Part shown: in pieces, positions 7,910 through 16,600 of the stretch | Layout: each line of letters opens with the position of its first letter | Numbering within the stretch: position 1 is the first letter of the stretch | Assembly: GCF_002812725.1 (NCBI RefSeq) | Contig: NZ_NMUN01000004.1 | Coordinates: 62,001 to 126,000 of the forward strand | Direction of reading: 5' to 3' | From: Microbacterium sp. BR1 | GTDB lineage: Bacteria; Actinomycetota; Actinomycetes; Actinomycetales; Microbacteriaceae | Length of the DNA stretch: 64,000 nt | Program-made: the position numbers and the translations under genes | Notes under the pieces: model-generated | What the model saw: the letters and a program-made list of their open reading frames with translations, nothing else | Told to the model about the DNA's origin: nothing | Database searches by the model: none

Positions 7910-9104
7910 AGAGCGCTGCCAGCCGTTCGGCAGCGTCCTCGAGCACCTCGACGCGCTTGCACGCCGCGAACCGCACGAGCGTCGCGTATTCGTTCTGACG
8001 CTCCGCCGTCACGAAGGCCGACACGGGGACGCCGACGACCCCGGCGAGCTCGGGCAGTTCGCGGCAGAAGGCCGCCGCATCCGTGACTCCCAACGGCGCG
8101 GCATCCGCGACGGTGAAATACGAACCGCGGGGCTCCGAGACGGCGAATCCGGCGGCGCGCAACCCCGCGCCCAGGATGTCGCGCTTGTTGGCGAGCGTCG
8201 CGGCGATTTCTTGGAAGAAGGCGTCGTGCAGCCGCAGACCCGTCGCGATGGCCGGCTGGAAGGGCGCTCCGTTCGCGTAGGTCAGGAACTGCTTGACGGT
8301 GTTCACGGCCGTGACCAGCGGCGCGGGGCCGGTCGCCCAGCCGATCTTCCATCCCGTCGTCGAGAACGTCTTGCCCGCGGACGAGATCGTGAGGGTTCGT
8401 TCCCAGCCGCCGGGCAAGGTGGCCAGCGGAACGTGCGCGACCCCGAAGGTCAGGTGCTCGTAGACCTCGTCGGCGACGATGATCGCGTCATGGCGTTCGG
8501 CGAGTTCGACGATGCGTCGCAGTACCGGCGTCTCGAAAACGGCCCCGGTCGGGTTGTGGGGGTTGTTGATCAGGATGACCCGGGTACGGTCGGTGACGGC
8601 ACGCTCGACCTCGTCGAGGTCGGGCTGGAAGTCCGGCCACCGCAACGGCACGGACACGAGCCGGGCCCCGGTCAGGGCCACGCACGCGGCGTACGAGTCG
8701 TAGTACGGCTCGAAGACGACTACCTCGTCGTCGGGGGAGTCGACCAGCGCCAGCAGGGCCGCCGCGATCGCCTCGGTCGCCCCGGCCGTCACGAGAACAT
8801 CGCGCTCCGAATCGAGGTGCAGCCCGTAGAAGCGCTGCTGGTGCTCGGCGATCGCGTGCCGCAGGTCGGGCATGCCCCGGCCCGGCGGGTACTGGTTCAC
8901 GCCCTGGGCGATGGCCTCGCGCGCGGCCTCGATCACCTCGGCGGGCCCGTCCTCGTCGGGAAACCCCTGACCCAGGTTGATGGCGCCGGTGCGTGTCGCG
9001 AGCGCCGTCATCTCGGCGAAGATCGTCTGTGCGACCGAGCCGTCTGGGCCGAGCAGTCCCGCCCCTGCGGCGGTCCGCAGCCATGCGCCCCTGAGCTCGG
9101 ACAT
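7902..9104 (-). CDS. PLP-dependent class I/II aminotransferase
   Basis: A 400-residue fold-type I aminotransferase. The PLP lysine is Lys245 in SSAGKTFSTTGWKIGW; Asn184 (NNPHNPTG), Asp212 and Tyr215 (ADEVY) complete the cofactor site. The N-terminal segment INLGQGFPDEDGP and the YPPGRGMPDLR stretch resemble the kynurenine/glutamine transaminase and N-succinyldiaminopimelate aminotransferase (DapC-like) branch, so the exact substrate stays open. The ATG is preceded by GAGGAGG, a strong ribosome binding site. It converges with a nitrilase-family amidase, the arrangement expected if a keto-acid omega-amide formed by transamination were then hydrolysed. Confidence 0.9.
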   Translation of the reverse strand: MSELRGAWLRTAAGAGLLGPDGSVAQTIFAEMTALATRTGAINLGQGFPDEDGPAEVIEAAREAIAQGVNQYPPGRGMPDLRHAIAEHQQRFYGLHLDSERDVLVTAGATEAIAAALLALVDSPDDEVVVFEPYYDSYAACVALTGARLVSVPLRWPDFQPDLDEVERAVTDRTRVILINNPHNPTGAVFETPVLRRIVELAERHDAIIVADEVYEHLTFGVAHVPLATLPGGWERTLTISSAGKTFSTTGWKIGWATGPAPLVTAVNTVKQFLTYANGAPFQPAIATGLRLHDAFFQEIAATLANKRDILGAGLRAAGFAVSEPRGSYFTVADAAPLGVTDAAAFCRELPELAGVVGVPVSAFVTAERQNEYATLVRFAACKRVEVLEDAAERLAALSR

Positions 9105-9247
9105 CCGCGCCTCCTCGGTAGACGCCGTGTGCGGGCGCCGCCCTCCAGGCTAGGCCAGCACGTTCGCATAGCCGAAATGCGGTGGCGTCATAAGCAACGC
9201 ACAGGATGCGGGAGCACAGTGAAGGGGATTTGGACGAAGGAGCACCG

Positions 9248-10933
9248 ATGACCGACACCCAGGGCACCAGCCCCACCGACGACGCCGCGCAGCCGAACGG
9301 CGACGCAACGCCCAGCAATGGGGCAGCGCCGACCAACGACGCTGTGCCCGCGAACGACGCTGTGCCCGCGAACGACGCTATGCCCGCGAACGACGCGACA
9401 CCGGTGAACGACGCGACACCGGTGAACGACGCGACACCGGTGAACGACGCAGCGCCCCCGCAGGAGCAGACGGCATCAGCGCCCCCGCACACTCCGCCCG
9501 CAGCGTCCGCGCACAACGGCTATCCGCCCGTGCCGCCGCTCCCGGGTGCGCAGCAGCCCTACAGCCCCGGAGCGCCGACCGGTGCGCCCGCCTACGTCGG
9601 CGCCCCCGCCGGCGGACAGGCCTTCGGCCCGGCAGCAACGGCGGCCTATGGCGCCCACCCGACCGGCAGCCAGCCCACGCTTCCGCTCGGTCCCGCGCCC
9701 GTCGCTGCGGCCCCCCAGCCCGCGCAGAAGAAGTCCGGGGCGGCCCGCGTCGCGGGCTTCATCGTCGCCGCGGCGCTCGTCGGCGGGGCCGCGGGCCTCG
9801 GCGGCGCGTACGCCGGCACGCAACTGTGGGCTGCGCCCTCGACCACGGTCGTTCAGGGCGGCTCGGCCGTCACCGTCAACAACCCCGACAAGGTCAACGC
9901 CACGACCGCGATCTCGGCCAAGGTGCTGCCGAGCGTCGTCACGATTCAGGTGTCGGGCGGCGGGTCCGGCGGCAGCGGCTCCGGTGTCATCCTGAGCAAG
10001 GACGGCTACGTGGCGACGAACACGCACGTCGTCACCCTCGATGGTGCGACGGGTGACGCGACCGTCCGGGTGACGACGTCGGACGGCAAGATCTACGACG
10101 CCGAGATCGTCGGCACGGATCCCACCTACGACCTCGCCGTCATCAAGCTGAAGGATGCTTCGGGGCTGACCCCGATCGAGTTCGCCGATTCGTCCGACCT
10201 GAACGTGGGTGACGCGACGGTTGCGATCGGTGCTCCTCTGGGGCTCTCGAACACCGTCACGACCGGAATCGTGAGTGCGCTGAACCGGAGCATCGAGATC
10301 GCTTCGTCCGCGGCTCCGAAGGGCGGCGGCGCGGACGAGGACGAGCAGGGCGACGAGCAGGGACCGGGCCAGCAGGGCCCGTTCCAGTTCGACATCCCGG
10401 GCCAGCAGGGTCAGCAGGGGCGCTCGGCGGGCAAGATCAGCATCGCGGTCATCCAGACCGACGCGGCGATCAATCCCGGCAACTCGGGCGGCGCGCTCGT
10501 CGACGGCGAAGGCAAACTCATCGGCATCAACGTGGCGATCGCATCCGCAGGATCCGCCTCGGGGCAGGCGGGTTCGATCGGTGTCGGCTTCTCGATCCCG
10601 TCGAACGTCGTCGAGCGGGTGACCGGCGAGATCATCGCGGACGGCAAGGCCACACACGGACTGCTCGGGGCCACGGTCCTTCCGGCGAGTTCGGTCGAGG
10701 GCGCCGCGATCTCGGGCGCGTACATCGACGGCGTGACCGATGGCGGCGCGGCCGCATCGGCGGGCATGAAGAAGGGCGACATCGTCACGGCGTTCAACGG
10801 CGTGCCGATCGCGAGTGCGGTGGACCTGACCGCGCAGGTGCGTGCGGCTGCGGCCGGAAGCGACGCGAGCGTGACGTTCGTCCGCGACGGCAAGACGCAG
10901 AGCGTGGACGTGACCCTGGGTTCACTCGGGTGA
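9248..10933 (+). CDS. HtrA/DegP-type trypsin-like serine protease with PDZ domain
   Basis: A 561-residue membrane-anchored quality-control protease (PepD/HtrA group). Residues 1-165 are Pro/Ala-rich and cytoplasmic, including six copies of a hexapeptide DA(V/M/T)P(A/V)N; a single membrane helix follows near 168-195. The protease domain has the triad His260 (NTHVV), Asp295 (TYDLAVIK) and Ser413 (NPGNSGGAL), and a PDZ domain covers about 465-560. An unusual Gln/Gly-rich acidic insert sits between the Asp and Ser strands near residues 358-395. The start is set by GAAGGAGCACCG before the ATG at 9248. A large hairpin follows the stop. Confidence 0.92.
   Translation: MTDTQGTSPTDDAAQPNGDATPSNGAAPTNDAVPANDAVPANDAMPANDATPVNDATPVNDATPVNDAAPPQEQTASAPPHTPPAASAHNGYPPVPPLPGAQQPYSPGAPTGAPAYVGAPAGGQAFGPAATAAYGAHPTGSQPTLPLGPAPVAAAPQPAQKKSGAARVAGFIVAAALVGGAAGLGGAYAGTQLWAAPSTTVVQGGSAVTVNNPDKVNATTAISAKVLPSVVTIQVSGGGSGGSGSGVILSKDGYVATNTHVVTLDGATGDATVRVTTSDGKIYDAEIVGTDPTYDLAVIKLKDASGLTPIEFADSSDLNVGDATVAIGAPLGLSNTVTTGIVSALNRSIEIASSAAPKGGGADEDEQGDEQGPGQQGPFQFDIPGQQGQQGRSAGKISIAVIQTDAAINPGNSGGALVDGEGKLIGINVAIASAGSASGQAGSIGVGFSIPSNVVERVTGEIIADGKATHGLLGATVLPASSVEGAAISGAYIDGVTDGGAAASAGMKKGDIVTAFNGVPIASAVDLTAQVRAAAAGSDASVTFVRDGKTQSVDVTLGSLG
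9338..9445 (+). repeat. Six in-frame 18-bp tandem repeats in the protease gene
   Basis: Units start at 9338, 9356, 9374, 9392, 9410 and 9428. Units 1-2 are identical, unit 3 differs by one base, and units 4-6 are identical to one another. Each encodes a D-A-x-P-x-N hexapeptide. The near-perfect copies point to recent slippage, and copy number may vary between strains. Confidence 0.95.
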
Positions 10934-10961
10934 ACGAGCACTGAGCACGCGCACTGAGCAC

Positions 10962-11009
10962 GCGACGCCCCTGGCACCCTCTGTCGTGAAGAGGTGTCGG
11001 GGGCGTCGC
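10962..11009 (+). terminator. Probable terminator hairpin after the protease gene
   Basis: GCGACGCCCC at 10962-10971 pairs with GGGGCGTCGC ending at 11009, with further pairing of CACC/GGTG and CTCT/AGAG inside. There is no T-run after it. The short direct repeat CACTGAGCACGCG lies just upstream (about 10939-10963). Confidence 0.6.
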
Positions 11010-11079
11010 GCTGTGCTCTGCTCGTCGATCCTCCGCTCCGCGGGGGCCACCGGGTAGGCTCGCCTGCGGAAAGGGGATC

Positions 11080-12354
11080 GTGGCGTCCTTCTCGTTCGGT
11101 GCCGGCAACGCAGCCAAGCTCGCTCGCATCCCCCTGTATCTGGCCGGTCGGCTCGCGACGCTCGTCGTTCCCCGTTCGCGGGACGAGTGGGTCTTCGGCT
11201 GCGGAGCGGGTATCGGTGACGGGGCCCTCGCACTCTGGCACCGGGTCGCGGCGGACGGACGTCCGGCGGTGTGGCTCACGGGATCGGATCGTGAGGCCGC
11301 GGATGCCTCGGCCCTCGGCATCCCGCACGCCAGGCGGATGTCGTGGCGCGGATTCTGGCGCACGGCGCGCGCCCGTGTGGTGGTCGTCACACACGGGTTC
11401 GGAGACGTCAACCGCTACGCGGTGTCGGGCGCGTTCGTCGCCCAGCTCTGGCACGGGATTCCGCTCAAGCGCATCGGCCTCGACTCTCCCGAGACGCTCC
11501 GCAGCAGCATCCTTCCCGGATCGCGCCTGCTGCGTCGCGCGCTCGGAACGATGTACCGCGCCACGGCGCGCCAGATCGACCTGCTGCCGGCGGCGTCCCC
11601 GCTCGTACGTGGGCGGCTGGAGTCCGCCTTCGGCCTGAACGACTCGCGTGTACCCGTCACCGGCGAGCCGCGTGTCGATGTGCTCTCGGCGGGAACGCCG
11701 GATGAGCGTCGCGAGCGCGCCCGTGACGCCCTCGCCGGGGCGGGCCTGACATCTCTCGGGGGCTCCCGCCTCGTGCTGTACGCCCCGACGTGGCGTGATG
11801 GCGAGCCCGACCCCGCCATCCCGACACCCGCCCAGTGGCACCGTCTGGTCGAGACGCTGGAGACTCGCGATGCCGTGCTGCTCGTGCGTTCCCACCCCCT
11901 CGGGGCGGGCGACTACGAACCGCCGTTCGAGACCGACCGGGTGCATCCGCTCGGCAGTGCCCGGTTGCGCGACGCGACGCCCGTGTTGCCCGCTCTCACC
12001 GCGCTCATCACGGATTACTCGTCGATGGCGTTCGATGCCTCGCTCGTCCCTCTTCCGGTGCTGTATCTCGCACCCGATGTGGATGCGTACGGGCGTCGAC
12101 GCGGATTCTACGGTCGATTCACGGATGTCGCGGGCCCCGATGCCGGCGTCACGTGGGACGACACGATCGACCAACTGGACGCGGTCCTCACCGACCCGCG
12201 AGCGCGCGACGAGCGCATCGAGCGCTCGCTGGCGCTCAGCGAGCGCATGCACAGCTACCGGGACGGCAAGAACACCGCGCGGGTCTACCGTGCGATCCTG
12301 AACGGGGCCCGCCTGCGAGGCCGGGTCCCCGAGCACCGAGAGAGCACAGCATGA
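11080..12354 (+). CDS. CDP-glycerol glycerophosphotransferase-family protein 1
   Basis: A 424-residue protein of the TagB/TagF (Glyphos_transf) family, which adds polyol-phosphate units from CDP-activated donors to a growing wall polymer at the membrane's inner face. Marks are QLWHGIPLKRIGLD (the HG motif with catalytic histidine), RLVLYAPTWRDGE, VRSHPLG and ITDYSSMAFD, the usual order of this fold. A basic amphipathic N-terminus fits membrane attachment. The GTG start lies 7 bases after GGAAAGGGG. Its stop overlaps the start of a second family member (ATGA), so the pair is cotranscribed. Whether the product is teichoic acid or another polyol-phosphate polymer is not shown by sequence. Confidence 0.88.
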   Translation: MASFSFGAGNAAKLARIPLYLAGRLATLVVPRSRDEWVFGCGAGIGDGALALWHRVAADGRPAVWLTGSDREAADASALGIPHARRMSWRGFWRTARARVVVVTHGFGDVNRYAVSGAFVAQLWHGIPLKRIGLDSPETLRSSILPGSRLLRRALGTMYRATARQIDLLPAASPLVRGRLESAFGLNDSRVPVTGEPRVDVLSAGTPDERRERARDALAGAGLTSLGGSRLVLYAPTWRDGEPDPAIPTPAQWHRLVETLETRDAVLLVRSHPLGAGDYEPPFETDRVHPLGSARLRDATPVLPALTALITDYSSMAFDASLVPLPVLYLAPDVDAYGRRRGFYGRFTDVAGPDAGVTWDDTIDQLDAVLTDPRARDERIERSLALSERMHSYRDGKNTARVYRAILNGARLRGRVPEHRESTA

Positions 12355-13817
12355 CCTCCGCGCGATTCACGAGCGACGAAACCGACGAACTGCTCGTGCA
12401 GGGCACCGGACCCCGGCCCGATGCGGTGTGGCTGGAGGGGCCCCGAGCGCGCGTCGACGCGGTCGTGACGGGCGGCGGCAAGACCTGGAAGGCCCGGATT
12501 CGCCTCACGACTGCCCGGTGGGGCGGTCCCGAGCTCCCGCTGCCGAGCGGCACGTATGGCCTTCGCATCCGCGCGACCCCCGACGCCGCGGACGACTCCC
12601 TCGTGGTGGATTCGCTGCCGCTCGAGATCCTGACGGGCCTGCGCGCGACCCTCGACGGCGAGCAGGGGGCGCTCGTGATCGGCCCGCCGGTCGACCCCGC
12701 CTACGACTCCGGGGCCGGACAGGACGCGCTCGCGCGCAGGTACGTCGGACGTACCGCCCCGCTCGAGAATGCGGTGTTCTTCGAGAGCTTCTACGGGCGC
12801 TCGGCGAGCTGCAACCCGCTCGCGATTGATCGTGAGCTCGCTCGTGTCGCACCGGGGGTGGTCCGGTACTGGAGCGTTGTCGATCTCTCGGTAGCCGTAC
12901 CCGACGGGGCGATTCCGGTCGTCGAGGGCAGCCCCGAGTGGTGGCGTACCCGCGGCTCGGCACGTCTGCTCGTCGTCAACGACTGGTTGCGCCGAGCCTA
13001 CGCGCGACGCCCCGGACAGCACGTCCTGCAGACGTGGCACGGTACGCCGTTGAAGCGCCTGGCTTTGCACCGGCCCGGCTTCGACCCCCGTCGCGCCGTG
13101 GCTGTCGTGCGGGAGTCACGGCGCTGGAACGTGCTCCTGGCCCCGAATCCCTACAGCGAGAACATCATGAGGAAGGCCTATGCCTTTCTCACCCGTCCGG
13201 TGTGGGTCGAGGGGTACCCCCGCAACGACGTCCTCACGACGGGTGACGGGGCGGCCGTCCGGGCGCAGCTCGGCATCGCGGAAGGCGAACGCGTGCTGCT
13301 CTATGCCCCCACCTGGCGCGATGACCGTGAGCAGATGGTCGACTTCTTCGATCCCGCCGAGCTGGCGCGCCGCACGGGCGCGTTCGTCCTGGTGCGCGGC
13401 CACTCGCGGACCATTCAGGCGGGGCGCGACGCCGCCGGGACGCGGGTCATCGACGTCACGCGGTATCCGGATGTCTCGCGCTTGCTGCTCGCGGCCGATG
13501 CCCTGATCACCGACTACTCGTCGCTGATGTTCGACTTCGCGGTCACGGCGAAGCCGATGTACTTCTTCGTGCCCGACCTCGAGCACTTCCGCGGGGAGCT
13601 GCGCGGGTTCTATTTCGATCTCGAGGCGCACGCGCCGGGACCGGTCGTCCGCACCTTCGACGATCTCGTCGGGGCGATCGAGGACCCGTCGACGACCTCG
13701 ACCTATGCGACGCGTTACGGGGCGTGGCGGCGGAAGTTCACCGCCCGGGAGGACGGGCGCGCTGCAGAGCGGGTCGTCGCCCGGATTCTCGACCAGGGCT
13801 TCGTCGACCGGGGCTGA
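12351..13817 (+). CDS. CDP-glycerol glycerophosphotransferase-family protein 2
   Basis: A 488-residue member of the same family with an extra N-terminal domain of about 130 residues, probably a small beta-sandwich (PDAVWLEGPRARVDAVVTGG onward). The catalytic part shows FFESFYGRSASCNP, TWHGTPLKRLALHRPGFD, LLYAPTWRDD, VRGHSRT and ITDYSSLMFDF. The stronger match to TagF-like motifs than in its neighbour suggests this is the polymer-extending enzyme. The ATG overlaps the previous stop (ATGA), which fixes the start and indicates translational coupling. The gene ends shortly before a frameshifted DUF222-HNH gene that interrupts the cluster. Confidence 0.9.
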   Translation: MTSARFTSDETDELLVQGTGPRPDAVWLEGPRARVDAVVTGGGKTWKARIRLTTARWGGPELPLPSGTYGLRIRATPDAADDSLVVDSLPLEILTGLRATLDGEQGALVIGPPVDPAYDSGAGQDALARRYVGRTAPLENAVFFESFYGRSASCNPLAIDRELARVAPGVVRYWSVVDLSVAVPDGAIPVVEGSPEWWRTRGSARLLVVNDWLRRAYARRPGQHVLQTWHGTPLKRLALHRPGFDPRRAVAVVRESRRWNVLLAPNPYSENIMRKAYAFLTRPVWVEGYPRNDVLTTGDGAAVRAQLGIAEGERVLLYAPTWRDDREQMVDFFDPAELARRTGAFVLVRGHSRTIQAGRDAAGTRVIDVTRYPDVSRLLLAADALITDYSSLMFDFAVTAKPMYFFVPDLEHFRGELRGFYFDLEAHAPGPVVRTFDDLVGAIEDPSTTSTYATRYGAWRRKFTAREDGRAAERVVARILDQGFVDRG

Positions 13818-13924
13818 GCAGCCGCGATGCTTGGGCATCGTCAGATGTGGGAACTCTCATCTTTCGCGCTCGGTCTTGGCGTGATTTCGGTGCTTTTCGG
13901 GCGTCGGATGTCGGTGGTCGTCCG

Positions 13925-13930
13925 TAGAGT
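13925..13930 (+). promoter_or_regulatory. -10 box before the DUF222-HNH pseudogene
   Basis: TAGAGT lies 7 bases before the ATG at 13938. It supports an original start at 13938, although that ATG is no longer in frame with the main body of the gene. Confidence 0.4.
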
Positions 13931-13937
13931 TTCGAAC

Positions 13938-15247
13938 ATGCATTCGAACATGCGTGTCGCATCCGATGAGGATGTTGATGTGCCGCGCGTGACCTGGCGG
14001 TGCGGTTCGCGGAGGCGTCCCGGGCGGTGGCGCGGGCGCAGGCGGCGCAGGCGCGGGTGTTGGCGGATGCGGCGGACCTCGGGATGCGGCGGGTTGCGGA
14101 GTTGGTGTCGGTCTCGTCGCGTGAGGCGGAGTTGCCGGTGCGGGCGTTGGCGGCGGAGTTGGGTGTCGCGGCGAACATGTCGGACCGGACGGTGCAGCGC
14201 CGCATGAACGATGCCGCGGTGTTGGCCGAGGCGTTTCCCGCGACGTTCGACGCGTGGGATGCGGGGCGTATCGGTGCGGGGCATGTTGCGGTGATCATGG
14301 AACACGGACTGCCGCTTGTGGATGCGGAGGCGCGGTCGGAGTTCGAGGCTGCGGCGTTGGCCCGGGCGGAGGGGACGACACCGGGGCGGCTCGGGTCGGC
14401 GTTGGCGCGATTGGCGGAGTCGTTGCAGCCGAGGTCGTTGGCGGAGCGTCACCGGGAGGCGCGTGCGTCGCGGGGTGCGTGTGTGCGGGACCTCGGGGAC
14501 GGGATGGCGGAGTTCACCTCTGTGCAGCCCGCGGTGTTGGCGCATGCGATGCACGACCGGATCACACAACAAGCAAAGGCGATCAAGAACGCCGACCCGG
14601 GTGATGTGAGGACGGTGGATCAGATTCGTGCGGACCTGGTCGCGGACATGCTGCTCACCACCACGCCGACCGTCGAAACCGGTGCCGGACTGTCGGACGG
14701 CTTCGGCGGGTTGGGTGCGATCCGGGGGATCGTGAACGTCACCGTTCCCGCTCTCGCGTTGGCCGGAGTGACCGATGAGCCCGCGGGGCTGGCCGGGCGG
14801 TGCCCGATCGACCCCGCCACCGCCCGGCAACTCGCTGGCCACGCGACGGGGTGGGAACGGGTCCTCGCCGACCCGATCACCGGGTGTGTTCTCGCGGTCG
14901 ACCGATACACACCGTCGGCGGACATGAAACGGTTCCTGCGCGCTAGGGATCAGCACTGCCGGTTCCCCGGGTGCCGGCAACCCGCCCACCGGTGCGACCG
15001 CGACCACACCCACGACTACGCATTGGGTGGGCCCACGGATGCCTGCAACCTCGCGTGCCTCTGCAAGAGACACCACACCCTGAAAGGCGAAACAGGCTGG
15101 ACCGTCCGACAACTCGGCGGCGGAGTCCTCGATGGACCTCACCGGGTGGGCACGTCTACATCGACAAACCCCCACCCGCCGTCCACTTCACCCCCAACAC
15201 CGACCCACCACCCTTCTAGGCATGGGGCGCTGCGCCCGTCGGAGTGA
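13938..15247 (+). pseudogene. DUF222-HNH endonuclease-domain gene, frameshifted near both ends
   Basis: The central frame (open from the GTG at 14000 to 15247) encodes a typical actinobacterial DUF222 domain and a C-terminal HNH motif (HCRFPGCRQP, CDRDHTHDY, NLACLCKRHH). Two ends look broken. At the N-terminus, the promoter-matched ATG at 13938 encodes MHSNMRVASDEDVD, but the family's ARDLAVRFAEA continues in another frame, implying one lost base near 13975-13985. At the C-terminus, after GGGVLD, the expected WTSPGGHVYIDKPPPAVHF...DPPPF ending lies in the next frame and stops at 15219; the intact homologue at the window end has GGGVLEWTSP, so one base is missing near 15133-15136. A sequencing error is possible but would have to occur twice. 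Confidence 0.7.
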
Positions 15248-15390
15248 CCCGCTGTGCCATGCCCGGTCACTGAGCCCGTCTCGGCGACCAGGTGCCGCGC
15301 CCGGATCACCGGGTCTGCCGAAGCGACCCGCTGCGACCGGGCTGTGCCCTGCCTGCCTCGGAACGGGTGTAGCAGCATGCGCTAGGTGTG

Positions 15391-15425
15391 CTGACCTCGA
15401 CCGAATCAACAACGGTCGAGGTCAG
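15391..15425. terminator. Perfect hairpin between convergent genes
   Basis: CTGACCTCGACCG (15391-15403) pairs base for base with CGGTCGAGGTCAG (15413-15425) around a 9-base loop. It lies between the HNH pseudogene and the convergent glycosyltransferase that ends at 15431. There is no T-run; likely a bidirectional terminator. Confidence 0.65.
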
Positions 15426-15430
15426 AACAG

Positions 15431-16540
15431 CTAGGGCAGCGGAGTGTTGCGGTCGCCGAGACGCGAGGTGTCGACCGTCTCGTGCGCGCCCCGCACGAGA
15501 CCGACGATGAAGCCGAATCCCCAGGCCAGGTGCATGGTGGGCAACACGGCGAGCGTCCACAGCTTGTCGCGCCATCCTTTTCCTCCGCCGCGCCCCACCG
15601 CAACCGCGACGATGAGCACCGCGTACGCGGCGACTGGCACGTATACGGCGGATGCGATGAGGCCCGGCCACCCGCTCAGGACACCCGTGACCTGCAGTAC
15701 GGCGACGACGATGCTGAGCGCGACGTCGATCACGAGCACCGGGGGCGCGAAGAAACGCAGTGAGTTGCGCCTGCCGTAGCGCCGGACCAGCTCGCCGCGC
15801 CACGCGCCGGTCGCCCGGAACTGCCGGGCGAGCCGCACCCAGCTCTCGCGCGGCCAGTACGTCACAGCGAGCGTCGGGTCGAACCAGACGCGGTACCCGG
15901 CCGCTCGGATCCGCAGGTTCAGTTCCCAGTCCTCGCCGCGTCGGATGCTCTCATCGAACAACCCCACCTCGTCGAGCACCGACCGGCGCAGCACGCCGAG
16001 GTACGCGGACTCGGCCTCACCCTCGCGGGTTCCGCCGTGATACGCACCGCCCCCGAGGCCGATGGGGGAGTTGTAGGCGCGCGCGACCGCACGCTGGAAC
16101 GGGGTCCGCCCGGAGGCGTGCATCACGCCTCCGACATTCGCGGCACGCGTGCGCTCGAGTGTCTCCAGGGCCCGGCGCGTGTAATCGGGCGCGAGCTCGG
16201 AGTGCGCATCGACGCGGACGACGGTCGGTAGGGTGCTCGCGCGGATCGCGGCGTTCAGCCCGATCGGGATGTCGGCGGCGGGGTTGTCGACGAGGGTGAT
16301 GCGGGCGTCGCGCGCGGCCAGCTCTCGGGCGAGCTCGGTCGTTCCATCGGTCGACGGCCCCAGCGCGAGAACCAGCTCGGTCGGCCCGTCGACATCCTGG
16401 TCGAGCACGGTCTGCACGGCACGCTCGAGATAACGGCGTTCGTTCAGCACCGGCATCACGAACGACACACCGGAGCCCGCTGGGACGGCCGACGCGTCTC
16501 GATCCGTCCTCTCGACCACTCCGCGTTCGTCCTGATGCAC
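15431..16540 (-). CDS. Glycosyltransferase family 2, ExoA-like
   Basis: A 369-residue membrane-linked glycosyltransferase that would move a sugar from a nucleotide donor to a lipid-linked or polymer acceptor. The GT-A fold is seen as VSFVMPVLNERRYLERAV, LALGPSTDGT and the metal-binding VRVDAHSEL (D-x-H variant of DxD), followed by RRGEDWELNLRIRAAGYRVWF (acceptor-side E/D-W). Two to three hydrophobic helices at about residues 275-350 fit the succinoglycan ExoA-type architecture. The GTG at 16540 is the likely start, with no clear ribosome binding site. It is divergent from the next glycerophosphotransferase-type gene and belongs by position to the surface-polymer region. Confidence 0.85.
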   Translation of the reverse strand: MHQDERGVVERTDRDASAVPAGSGVSFVMPVLNERRYLERAVQTVLDQDVDGPTELVLALGPSTDGTTELARELAARDARITLVDNPAADIPIGLNAAIRASTLPTVVRVDAHSELAPDYTRRALETLERTRAANVGGVMHASGRTPFQRAVARAYNSPIGLGGGAYHGGTREGEAESAYLGVLRRSVLDEVGLFDESIRRGEDWELNLRIRAAGYRVWFDPTLAVTYWPRESWVRLARQFRATGAWRGELVRRYGRRNSLRFFAPPVLVIDVALSIVVAVLQVTGVLSGWPGLIASAVYVPVAAYAVLIVAVAVGRGGGKGWRDKLWTLAVLPTMHLAWGFGFIVGLVRGAHETVDTSRLGDRNTPLP

Positions 16541-16588
16541 CCGTCGATCATGTCATGAGGCCCGCCGTGGACCCGAGTACCCGCTGGG

Positions 16589-16594
16589 TAGGGT
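16589..16594 (+). promoter_or_regulatory. -10 box of a leaderless-type promoter
   Basis: TAGGGT lies 6 bases before the ATG at 16601 of the third glycerophosphotransferase-family gene. Confidence 0.5.
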
Positions 16595-16600
16595 GGACGG

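Noticed and set aside
10411..12336. A 641-codon minus-strand frame across the protease and first glycerophosphotransferase gene
   Set aside because: It spans two genes with clear motifs on the plus strand and a terminator between them; the composition is that of an antisense shadow.
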